DNA of 8,681 nucleotides from Nocardioides sp. (GTDB lineage Bacteria; Actinomycetota; Actinomycetes; Propionibacteriales; Nocardioidaceae): assembly GCA_021731205.1 (NCBI GenBank), contig JAKFXV010000012.1, positions 1 to 8,681 on the forward strand. The letters are read 5' to 3'. Shown piece by piece: positions 1 through 8,681 of the stretch. Both the position numbers and the translations under genes were made by a program. The notes beneath the pieces were generated by a model. That model ran no database searches, was not told the DNA's origin, and saw only the letters and a program-made list of their open reading frames with translations. Position 1 is the first letter of the stretch, and each line of letters starts with the position of its first letter.

Positions 1-3459
<3,459 letters not shown>

Positions 3460-3467
<8 letters not shown>

Positions 3468-4176
3468 GGGCACCGGAGGATCTCGACCTGCCTGGGAGGC
3501 AGTGTTGTGGGACCTCGACGGCACCCTGGTGGACACGGAGCCCTACTGGGTGGCCGCGGAGTATCGCTTCGCCGCCGCCCACGGTCGTCGGTGGAACGAC
3601 CAGTACGCCGTGGAGCTGGTCGGTTCTGACCTGCTCGACTCCGCGCACTTCATCCGCGAACGCCTGAGCCTCGAGATCGATCCCACGGTGATCGTCGAGG
3701 CCCTGCTGGCAGACGTGCACGCTGCGTTGACCGACGAGGTGATCTGGCGCCCGGGCGCCCGGGACCACCTCTCCACCTTGAGGGCTCGTGGGGTGCGACA
3801 GGGGCTGGTGACGATGTCGTACGCCCGACTGCTGCCGCCGGTGTTGGACTCCTTGCCAGGCGACCTGTTCGAGGTGATCGTGACCGGGGATCGGGTGAGT
3901 CGGGGCAAGCCCCACCCCGATCCCTATCTGCAGGCATCGGCCGCGCTCGGCCTCGAGCCGCAGCGGTGCCTGGTGGTCGAGGACTCCGAGACCGGCGCAC
4001 GGGCCGCGGAGGCGGCGGGTTGCCACGTCCTGACGATCCCGCATCTGGGTCCGGTCACGCGCAGTCCCGGCCGCACGATCGCGGACGCGCTGACCGGCCA
4101 GATTGCCATGGACCTGTTGGCTCAGGTGTCCAATGCCGCCGACACATCGACGTCGAGGTTCTCCACGTCCACGTGA
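3460..4176 (+). CDS. HAD-superfamily hydrolase (subfamily IA phosphatase-like)
   Basis: Predicted 238-residue cytoplasmic phosphohydrolase of the phosphoglycolate phosphatase/beta-phosphoglucomutase-like HAD group. Motif I is [12 protein letters not shown], with nucleophile Asp18 and acid/base Asp20. A helical C1-type cap follows (about 30-90). Motif II is near Thr118 in LVTMS, motif III is Lys150 in RGKPHPDPY, and motif IV is Glu174-Asp175 in VVEDSETGA, which binds Mg2+. Length is normal for the family. The ATG at 3460 was chosen because it overlaps the metH stop by 8 bases and leaves a typical short lead before motif I; the same frame is open further upstream, but that would lie wholly inside metH. 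I see no clear Shine-Dalgarno sequence, so translation is probably coupled to metH. The substrate cannot be read from sequence; a house-cleaning or sugar/glycolate phosphatase role is only inference. Its last 55 bases overlap the convergent nuclease gene. Confidence 0.9.
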
Positions 4177-5024
4177 CCCTCGGGCAGGTCGGGCGGCGTC
4201 CCCCCGAAGGCAGGACACAGCTGCTGGTGGCTGCACCAGTCACACAGCCTGCTGGGGTTGGGTCGCCAGTCGCCAGTCTCCTGAGCGCGGCGGATGGCTT
4301 GGAAGATCGCGTTGACCTTGCGTTCGGTCGCGATCAGGTCGGCCTCGTCGGGTGAGTAGCGCAACAGCTCGCCGCTGCCGAGGTAGATCAGCTGGAGCAC
4401 GGTGGGCATGACTCCACGCACCCGCCACAGGATCAGTGCGTAGAACTTCATCTGGAACAGCGCCTTGGCCTCGAAGAGCGCCCCCGGCGCGCGGCCGGTC
4501 TTGTAGTCGACGACCCGGAGCAGACCACCGGGAGCCAGGTCGATCCGGTCGACGAAGCCGCGCAACAGCAGCTTGGAGGGCAGCACGACCTCGATGTACA
4601 CCTCACGTTCGGCCGGCTCCAGGCGGGTGGGGTCTTCGAGGGTGAAGTAGCGGTCGAGCACTTCGCGGCAGCTAACCAGCCACGAGTCGAACGAGGTCGC
4701 CTCGGGCGACAGCATGTCGGCCAGCATCGGTTCGGCTTCGACCAGGCGCTCCCAGGCCGGCACCAGCATGGAGCGAGCCTGCTCGTCGGTGCGCCGTTCG
4801 GGCGGTAGGTCGAAGAGATCCTCGAGGACGGAGTGGATCAGGGTGCCTCGCACCGCGTCGGGAGACGGCGGCTCCGGGAGTTTGTCGATGGTGCGGAACC
4901 GGAACAACAAGGGACATGCCATGAAATCGGCGGCACGACTCGGCGAGAGCGCCCCCACGACATCGACGCCGTCGATCGGGGTCGAGTGTGCCTCGGCCGG
5001 CGAACGCGGCGCGGGAGTCGACAT
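4122..5024 (-). CDS. RecB/Cas4-like PD-(D/E)XK nuclease with probable Fe-S cluster
   Basis: A 300-residue stand-alone protein resembling the nuclease domain of RecB/AddB and Cas4, as in the mycobacterial Rv2119-type proteins. Visible core: His64 in RGTLIHSVLEDL, Asp159 in GFVDRID, the catalytic Asp173-x-Lys175 in VVDYKTG, and Gln191 in the following helix (QMKFYAL). Cys37 (FMACPLLF) plus Cys261, Cys264 and Cys270 (CDWCSHQQLC) form the N-terminal-one/C-terminal-three pattern that holds a 4Fe-4S cluster in AddB and Cas4. No helicase motifs are present. The ATG at 5024 was chosen over an in-frame ATG at 5054 and a longer frame to 5162, because a TAGGGT hexamer lies exactly 7 bases upstream (leaderless geometry) and the longer extension has no family-like content and would run into the divergent gene. 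The acidic C-terminal tail (about 280-300) is encoded within the overlap with the HAD gene. The role is presumably DNA end processing or repair; substrate and partner are unknown. Confidence 0.88.
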   Translation of the reverse strand: MSTPAPRSPAEAHSTPIDGVDVVGALSPSRAADFMACPLLFRFRTIDKLPEPPSPDAVRGTLIHSVLEDLFDLPPERRTDEQARSMLVPAWERLVEAEPMLADMLSPEATSFDSWLVSCREVLDRYFTLEDPTRLEPAEREVYIEVVLPSKLLLRGFVDRIDLAPGGLLRVVDYKTGRAPGALFEAKALFQMKFYALILWRVRGVMPTVLQLIYLGSGELLRYSPDEADLIATERKVNAIFQAIRRAQETGDWRPNPSRLCDWCSHQQLCPAFGGTPPDLPEGHVDVENLDVDVSAALDT

Positions 5025-5031
5025 GACACAG

Positions 5032-5037
5032 ACCCTA
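5032..5037 (-). promoter_or_regulatory. -10-like hexamer for the nuclease gene
   Basis: Reads TAGGGT on the minus strand and fits the actinobacterial TANNNT -10 consensus. Seven bases separate it from the ATG at 5024, so transcription would begin at or next to the start codon (leaderless mRNA). No convincing -35 hexamer is seen. The AGGG inside it could alternatively act as a weak Shine-Dalgarno sequence if transcription begins further upstream. Confidence 0.5.
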
Positions 5038-5102
5038 GGTGTGGTCACCGACATCGGCCGGCAGCAATCCGCAATGTCCCGGTCCCGGGCCCCCCGGTCG
5101 GT

Positions 5103-5108
5103 TAGCCT
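5103..5108 (+). promoter_or_regulatory. -10-like hexamer for the M50 protease gene
   Basis: TAGCCT fits TANNNT and ends 6 bases before GTG 5115, placing a predicted transcription start on or beside the start codon. There is no -35 match at the expected distance (about 5080-5085) and no Shine-Dalgarno sequence before the GTG, both compatible with a leaderless transcript. Confidence 0.5.
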
Positions 5109-5114
5109 CGGAGT

Positions 5115-6296
5115 GTGCCCGGAACCGTGCCTAGCCCGCGTGTGACCAACGCTCACGCGCACGATTCGGGGCGGCCGGGTGGGCGTCCCGCCGGGACCTT
5201 GCGGATCGGCCGAATCGCCGGCAGCGACATCCTCGTTTCGCGTTCGTGGTTCGTGGTCGCGGCCCTGATCGCGTACGTCGTGGCTCCCCAGGCCGAGCGG
5301 GTGGCACCCGGGCTCGGGCCCTGGAAATACGCCGCGGGACTACTTTTCGCCATCGTGCTCTACGGCTCGGTGCTCCTCCACGAGATCTCGCACGCGGTGA
5401 TGGCGCGCCGCTACGGCTTCCCCGTGACGTCGATCACCCTGCACTTCCTGGGTGGGATGACGGCCGTCGAAGGCGAGGCTCGGCGCCCGCGCGAGGAGTT
5501 CGCGATCGCGGTCGTCGGACCGATCACCTCCCTGGTGGTCGCCGGCGTGGGGATGGGTCTGGTCTCGCTGACCGAACCCGGGCTGCTCCGCCTGGTGCTG
5601 GGCGGCGTTGCCGTATCCAACCTCCTGATCGGGCTGCTCAACCTGGTCCCAGGCCTGCCGCTGGACGGCGGCCGCGTGCTGAAGGCGGCCGTCTGGGGTG
5701 CGACGGGCAACGTCCACCGTGGCACGATGATCGCCGGCTGGTGCGGTCGGGCCCTTGCCGTGGCGGCACTGTTGTGGCCCTTCGCCATCGAGCGAGTCAC
5801 CGGCGATCCGCAATCACCGCTCGACTACGTCATGGGCGCGATCATCGCCGTCTTCTTGTGGGTCGGGGCGACGGCGGCGATGGCGTCGGCCCGACTGCGC
5901 CGCCGGCTCCCCGAACTGGTCGGACGCACGCTGGCGCGCACCGCCATCGCCGTACCCGAGGCCACGCCTGTGGCCGACGCGGTGCAGCGCGCCGCCCGGG
6001 CGGGGGTCACCAGCATCGTCACCACGACGACCACCGGCGAGCCGGTCGGCATCGTGCAGACCGCGGCCGTCGCCGCCATCCCCGACCCTCGCAGGCCGTG
6101 GGTGCCGGTGTCCGCCGTCGCGCAGCACCTAGAGACCGGACAAACCCTTCCCGCCTCCATCCAGGGGGAAGAACTGGTCATGGCGATCAGCCGACGTCCG
6201 GCGCCGGCGTACCTTTTGGTCGAAGAGGATGGCGGTATCGCCGGGGTCTTGGTGACCGAGGATGTGGATACGGCGTTCAAGGAGTCGCGACACTAG
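5115..6296 (+). CDS. M50 (site-2-protease-like) zinc metalloprotease with CBS pair
   Basis: A 393-residue integral membrane protease that would cut substrates within or near the membrane. The active site shows His89-Glu90-x-x-His93 (HEISH) in the second hydrophobic helix and a second motif, N176LVPGLPLDGG, with Asp184 as third zinc ligand. Hydrophobic segments lie at about 44-58, 72-95, 128-150, 158-178, 203-225 and 236-257. Residues about 270-390 form a soluble tandem CBS region (for example SIVTTTTTGEPVGIV and YLLVEEDGGIAGVLVTEDV), the usual site for nucleotide or AdoMet sensing in this M50 subgroup. No PDZ domain is seen, unlike RseP/Rip1. The GTG at 5115 was chosen for its fit with the -10-like TAGCCT; in-frame GTGs at 5127 and 5142 are alternatives, since the first 25 residues are low-complexity and polar. 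Its TAG stop forms part of the -10-like element of trmI, 10 bases before that gene. Substrate unknown. Confidence 0.93.
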   Translation: MPGTVPSPRVTNAHAHDSGRPGGRPAGTLRIGRIAGSDILVSRSWFVVAALIAYVVAPQAERVAPGLGPWKYAAGLLFAIVLYGSVLLHEISHAVMARRYGFPVTSITLHFLGGMTAVEGEARRPREEFAIAVVGPITSLVVAGVGMGLVSLTEPGLLRLVLGGVAVSNLLIGLLNLVPGLPLDGGRVLKAAVWGATGNVHRGTMIAGWCGRALAVAALLWPFAIERVTGDPQSPLDYVMGAIIAVFLWVGATAAMASARLRRRLPELVGRTLARTAIAVPEATPVADAVQRAARAGVTSIVTTTTTGEPVGIVQTAAVAAIPDPRRPWVPVSAVAQHLETGQTLPASIQGEELVMAISRRPAPAYLLVEEDGGIAGVLVTEDVDTAFKESRH

Positions 6297-6299
6297 TCT
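6294..6299 (+). promoter_or_regulatory. -10-like hexamer for trmI, overlapping the M50 stop codon
   Basis: TAGTCT fits TANNNT; its first three bases are the stop codon of the M50 gene. Seven bases separate it from the trmI ATG at 6307, again the leaderless spacing, and there is no Shine-Dalgarno sequence in between. No good -35 is visible inside the M50 coding end. Read-through from the M50 promoter would give a second, leadered transcript. Confidence 0.5.
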
Positions 6300-6306
6300 C
6301 GCCTGC

Positions 6307-7248
6307 ATGCGCGAGGTCGACCCTGCCCCTGCCGATGCCGATGCCTGGTCCGGTGTTCATCGGGGGCTGTTGCACGAGGGCGAATGGGTCAGACTGACCG
6401 ACGCGAAAGGCCGCCGGCACAACGTTCTCCTCGAGGCAGGCAAACGGTTCTTCTCCAATCGTGGTCACCTCGACCACGATGAGCTGATCGGCCGTGACGA
6501 GGGCTTCACCGTTACGTCGTCGGCAGGCGGGGAGTACCTCGTGTTCCGACCGTTGCTGAGCGAGTTCGTGGTGTCGATGCCCCGCGGAGCAGCCGTGGTC
6601 TACCCGAAGGACGCGGCGCAGATCGTGGCCTTCGCCGACGTCTACCCCGGTGCCGTCGTGGTCGAGGCCGGTGCGGGATCCGGTGCACTGACCTGCTCGT
6701 TGCTGCGCGCCGTGGGACCCCACGGACGTGTCGTTTCCTTCGAACGGCGTGAGGAGTTCGCAGACGTCGCCCGGGCCAACGTGACGCGCTTCTTCGGTGG
6801 CGACCATCCCGCCTGGCAGTTGATCGTCGGTGACGTTGTCGTGGGGCTCCCCGGGGCGGAGCTGAGCGCCGACCGGGTGATCTTGGACCTGCTCGCCCCG
6901 TGGGAGTGCGTGGACGCGGCCGGCGAATCGTTGCGGCCAGGCGGGCTGCTGTGCGGCTACGTCGCGACCACGACCCAACTGAGTCGCTTCGTCGAGACGC
7001 TGCGAGTCCATGGCGGCTTCACCGAGCCGCAGTCGTGGGAGTCCCTGGCGCGCGACTGGCACGTGGAAGGGCTCGCCGTCCGCCCAGGACACAAGATGAT
7101 CGGGCACACGGCCTTCTTGGTGACCGCCCGGCGGCTGGCTCCGGGTCAGCGGCCACCACTCAAGCGCCGACGCCCGGCCCCGGGCGCCTACGGGCCGGAC
7201 TACACGGGCCCGCGTCCCCCTGATTTCGTGGCCGACATCACGGATTAG
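6307..7248 (+). CDS. trmI: tRNA (adenine(58)-N1)-methyltransferase TrmI
   Basis: Uses AdoMet to methylate N1 of A58 in the tRNA T-loop; members of this family are homotetramers. The 313-residue protein has an N-terminal beta domain (about 20-95, with WVRLTDAKGRRHNVLL and RPLLSEFVVSMPRGAAVVYPKDAAQI) and a Rossmann methyltransferase fold. AdoMet motif I is V119-E-A-G-A-G-S-G126, the acidic residue after strand 2 is Glu146 (VVSFER), and the catalytic-site strand is LDLLAPWE with Asp194. The segment YVATTTQLSRFVETLR and the end GHTAFLVTARRLAPG match the mycobacterial Rv2118c type closely. About 30 further residues follow, starting KRRRPAPG and rich in Pro/Gly, beyond where the mycobacterial protein of about 280 residues ends. 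The ATG at 6307 is supported by TAGTCT 7 bases upstream; the upstream in-frame extension would lie in the M50 gene. It sits directly before arc, a conserved actinobacterial neighbourhood. Confidence 0.95.
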   Translation: MREVDPAPADADAWSGVHRGLLHEGEWVRLTDAKGRRHNVLLEAGKRFFSNRGHLDHDELIGRDEGFTVTSSAGGEYLVFRPLLSEFVVSMPRGAAVVYPKDAAQIVAFADVYPGAVVVEAGAGSGALTCSLLRAVGPHGRVVSFERREEFADVARANVTRFFGGDHPAWQLIVGDVVVGLPGAELSADRVILDLLAPWECVDAAGESLRPGGLLCGYVATTTQLSRFVETLRVHGGFTEPQSWESLARDWHVEGLAVRPGHKMIGHTAFLVTARRLAPGQRPPLKRRRPAPGAYGPDYTGPRPPDFVADITD

Positions 7249-7255
7249 TCGGCTC

Positions 7256-7275
7256 ACCCGCGACCCTCCGCGGGT
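7256..7275. repeat. Perfect inverted repeat between trmI and arc
   Basis: Arms ACCCGCG (7256-7262) and CGCGGGT (7269-7275) pair perfectly over 7 bases around a 6-base loop ACCCTC, beginning 8 bases after the trmI stop. It could be a terminator stem for trmI, but no T-run follows; U-poor terminators are reported in actinobacteria. Its last base is also the first base of the arc -10-like TAATGT, so it could equally be an operator. Confidence 0.5.
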
Positions 7276-7280
7276 AATGT
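7275..7280 (+). promoter_or_regulatory. -10-like hexamer for arc
   Basis: TAATGT fits TANNNT and is closer to the TATAAT-type consensus than the other three in the window. The predicted transcription start is about 7287-7288, giving a leader of about 20 bases that keeps the strong ribosome binding site. No clear -35 is found at the expected distance (about 7252-7257). Confidence 0.45.
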
Positions 7281-7283
7281 CGT

Positions 7284-7302
7284 GATCACCGAGGAGGTGA
7301 TC
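7284..7302 (+). promoter_or_regulatory. Hairpin overlapping the arc ribosome binding site
   Basis: Arms GATCACC (7284-7290) and GGTGATC (7296-7302) are perfectly complementary over 7 bases, with loop GAGGA (7291-7295). The Shine-Dalgarno core AGGAGG (7292-7297) lies half in the loop and half in the right arm. The left arm is identical to part of the 16S rRNA 3' tail (GATCACCTCC), so it acts as an internal anti-Shine-Dalgarno sequence. A transcript starting at about 7287-7288 would lose three or four bases of the left arm. Confidence 0.5.
7292..7302 (+). promoter_or_regulatory. Strong extended ribosome binding site of arc
   Basis: AGGAGGTGATC is an 11-base perfect complement to the 16S rRNA 3' tail; the AGGAGG core is 9 bases from ATG 7307. 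It fixes the arc start and contrasts with the other starts in the window, none of which has a clear Shine-Dalgarno sequence. Confidence 0.9.
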
Positions 7303-7306
7303 GACC

Positions 7307-8681
7307 ATGGCGCACTCGACGTCGAAGGGTCCTGCCGGACCCGATCCGAGCGATCTCGTCGCGCACGTGACGCACCTTCAGGCCGAGGTCGCCGACCTGC
7401 GCCGCCGCCTGGCGGAGGCGCCGGGCGTGACCCGTTCGCTGGAGATCCGGTTGGGTGACACCCAGCGCTCCCTGGCCGCCGTCACCAACCAGAACGAGCG
7501 TCTCGCCCAGACCCTGCGGGAGGCCCGCGACCAGATCACCGCGCTGAAGGAGGAAGTCGACCGGCTGGCGCAGCCGCCGGCCGGGTTCGGCACCTTCTTG
7601 GCCCGCAACGAGGACGACACCATCGATGTCTTCACGGGGGGACGCAAGCTGCGGGTGGTCGTGAGCCCGACGGTCGATCTCGACTCGTTGCGTCGCGGCC
7701 AGGAGGTCATGCTCAACGAAGCACTCAACGTGGTCGCTGCTTTGGAGTTCGAGGAGATCGGCGAAGTGGTGCTCTACAAGGAGCTGCTGGCCGACGGCGA
7801 ACGGATCTTGGTGGTCGCCAACGGGGACCAGGAGCGGGTGGTGCGCGTGGCTGAGCCGCTGCGCAGCACTGTTCTGCGACCCGGCGACTCGCTGCTGCTC
7901 GACACCCGCTCGAACTACGTCTACGAGCGCGTGCCCAAGTCCGAGGTCGAAGAGCTCGTCCTCGAAGAGGTGCCCGACATCGAGTACGCCTCCATCGGCG
8001 GCCTGGTCAACCAGATCGAGCAGATCCGCGACGCTGTCGAACTGCCCTACCTGTATCCCGAGCTCTTCGACGAGCACCAGCTCAAGCCGCCCAAGGGCGT
8101 ACTGCTCTACGGTCCACCGGGGTGCGGGAAGACTCTCATCGCCAAGGCGGTCGCCAACTCGCTGGCCAAGAAGGTGGCCGAGAAGTCCGGCCACGACGGG
8201 GTCGCGGCCAAGTCGTACTTCTTGAACATCAAGGGCCCGGAGCTGCTCAACAAATACGTCGGCGAGACCGAACGGCACATCCGGCTGGTCTTCCAGCGAG
8301 CTCGGGAGAAGGCCAGCCACGGCACTCCCGTGATCGTGTTCTTCGACGAGATGGACTCGTTGTTCCGGACCCGCGGATCAGGGGTGTCCTCCGACGTGGA
8401 GAACACGATCGTGCCGCAGCTGCTCAGCGAGATCGACGGCGTCGAGGCGCTGGAGAACGTCCTGGTCATCGGCGCCTCGAACCGCGAGGACATGATCGAC
8501 CCGGCGATCCTTCGTCCCGGCCGACTGGACGTGAAGATCAAGATCGAGCGGCCCGACGCGGAGTCTGCGCGCGACATCTTCACGAAGTACCTCGTGACTT
8601 CGCTGCCCTTGCACGCCGACGATGTCGCCGAGTTCGGCGGTGATCGCGACGCCTGCGTGGCCGGGATGATCCAGGCGACCG
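7307..8681 (+). CDS. arc: Proteasome-associated AAA+ ATPase ARC/Mpa (3'-partial)
   Basis: Forms the hexameric ring that recognises Pup-tagged proteins, unfolds them and feeds them into the 20S proteasome. The 458 residues present are in family order. An N-terminal coiled coil (about 15-88, with [12 protein letters not shown] and [15 protein letters not shown]) is the Pup-binding part. Tandem OB folds lie at about 92-215. The AAA+ domain starts near 225: Walker A GPPGCGKT (269-276, Lys275; the Cys is typical of this family), pore loop Tyr317-Val318-Gly319 in NKYVGETER, Walker B VIVFFDE with Asp347-Glu348, and the second region of homology ASNRED to ILRPGRLD with arginines 403 and 406. The C-terminal part, including the proteasome-docking QYL-type tail, is beyond the window (family proteins are about 580-610 residues). 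The ATG at 7307 is set by a very strong ribosome binding site. In this phylum dop, pup, prcB, prcA and pafA usually follow; they are not visible here. Confidence 0.97.
   Translation, partial: MAHSTSKGPAGPDPSDLVAHVTHLQAEVADLRRRLAEAPGVTRSLEIRLGDTQRSLAAVTNQNERLAQTLREARDQITALKEEVDRLAQPPAGFGTFLARNEDDTIDVFTGGRKLRVVVSPTVDLDSLRRGQEVMLNEALNVVAALEFEEIGEVVLYKELLADGERILVVANGDQERVVRVAEPLRSTVLRPGDSLLLDTRSNYVYERVPKSEVEELVLEEVPDIEYASIGGLVNQIEQIRDAVELPYLYPELFDEHQLKPPKGVLLYGPPGCGKTLIAKAVANSLAKKVAEKSGHDGVAAKSYFLNIKGPELLNKYVGETERHIRLVFQRAREKASHGTPVIVFFDEMDSLFRTRGSGVSSDVENTIVPQLLSEIDGVEALENVLVIGASNREDMIDPAILRPGRLDVKIKIERPDAESARDIFTKYLVTSLPLHADDVAEFGGDRDACVAGMIQAT

Larger units (their letters stand above)
5025..5114. 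promoter_or_regulatory. Divergent intergenic promoter region (nuclease / M50)
   Basis: Ninety bases separate the two divergent start codons. It holds a -10-like hexamer for each gene close to its start, a short inverted repeat CCGA-CA-TCGG (5048-5057), a GCAAT direct repeat with 7-base period (5064-5068 and 5071-5075), and a GC-rich CCGG-bounded patch (about 5079-5097). Any regulator bound centrally could affect both genes. No known operator was recognised. Confidence 0.45.

Noticed and set aside
5025..5162. N-terminal extension of the nuclease beyond the ATG at 5024
   Set aside because: The added 46 residues show no family similarity, would run across the divergent promoters into the M50 gene, and leave the TAGGGT-N7-ATG arrangement unexplained.
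6322..6345. Tandem hexamers CCTGCC x2 then GATGCC x2
   Set aside because: They encode a short Pro/Ala/Asp stretch in the poorly conserved TrmI N-terminus; too short and imperfect to call a functional repeat.
7286..8320. A 344-codon open frame on the minus strand opposite arc
   Set aside because: It mirrors the arc reading frame, has no motif, and arc itself carries every expected AAA+ signature.

Overview
The window reads as chromosome of a high-GC Gram-positive bacterium (Actinomycetota). Three things point there: strong G/C bias at third codon positions, a gene for the Pup-proteasome ATPase ARC/Mpa, and a TrmI methyltransferase of the mycobacterial Rv2118c type directly beside it. A Nocardioides-like (Propionibacteriales) host is my guess from the overall feel of the proteins; the sequence does not prove it. 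Everything looks like core genome. I see no insertion sequence, phage gene, tRNA, rRNA or CRISPR array, and no stretch over 300 bases lacks a gene.

Layout: (1) 1-3467 (+), cobalamin-dependent methionine synthase metH, lacking only its N-terminal start. (2) 3460-4176 (+), a HAD-superfamily phosphatase that overlaps the metH stop by 8 bases and is probably translationally coupled to it. (3) 4122-5024 (-), a stand-alone RecB/Cas4-like PD-(D/E)XK nuclease with four cysteines suited to an Fe-S cluster; its 3' end overlaps the HAD gene convergently by 55 bases. (4) 5025-5114, a short divergent promoter region. (5) 5115-6296 (+), an M50 (site-2-protease-like) membrane metalloprotease with a C-terminal CBS pair. 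(6) 6307-7248 (+), tRNA (adenine-N1) methyltransferase trmI. (7) 7249-7306, a compact regulatory gap with two perfect inverted repeats, a -10-like hexamer and a very strong ribosome binding site. (8) 7307-8681 (+), the proteasome ATPase arc/mpa, cut by the window end after 458 residues.

How the genes fit together: metH and the HAD gene form one transcription unit. The nuclease is transcribed the opposite way from a back-to-back promoter. The M50 gene, trmI and arc run in the same direction, each with its own likely promoter. The nuclease, the M50 gene and trmI all show a TANNNT hexamer 6-7 bases before the start codon, the geometry of actinobacterial leaderless transcripts. arc instead has an 11-base match to the 16S rRNA anti-Shine-Dalgarno sequence, lying partly inside a hairpin. 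The gene families are known. I did not find a convincing undescribed multi-gene system; the most interesting signal is the arc leader.
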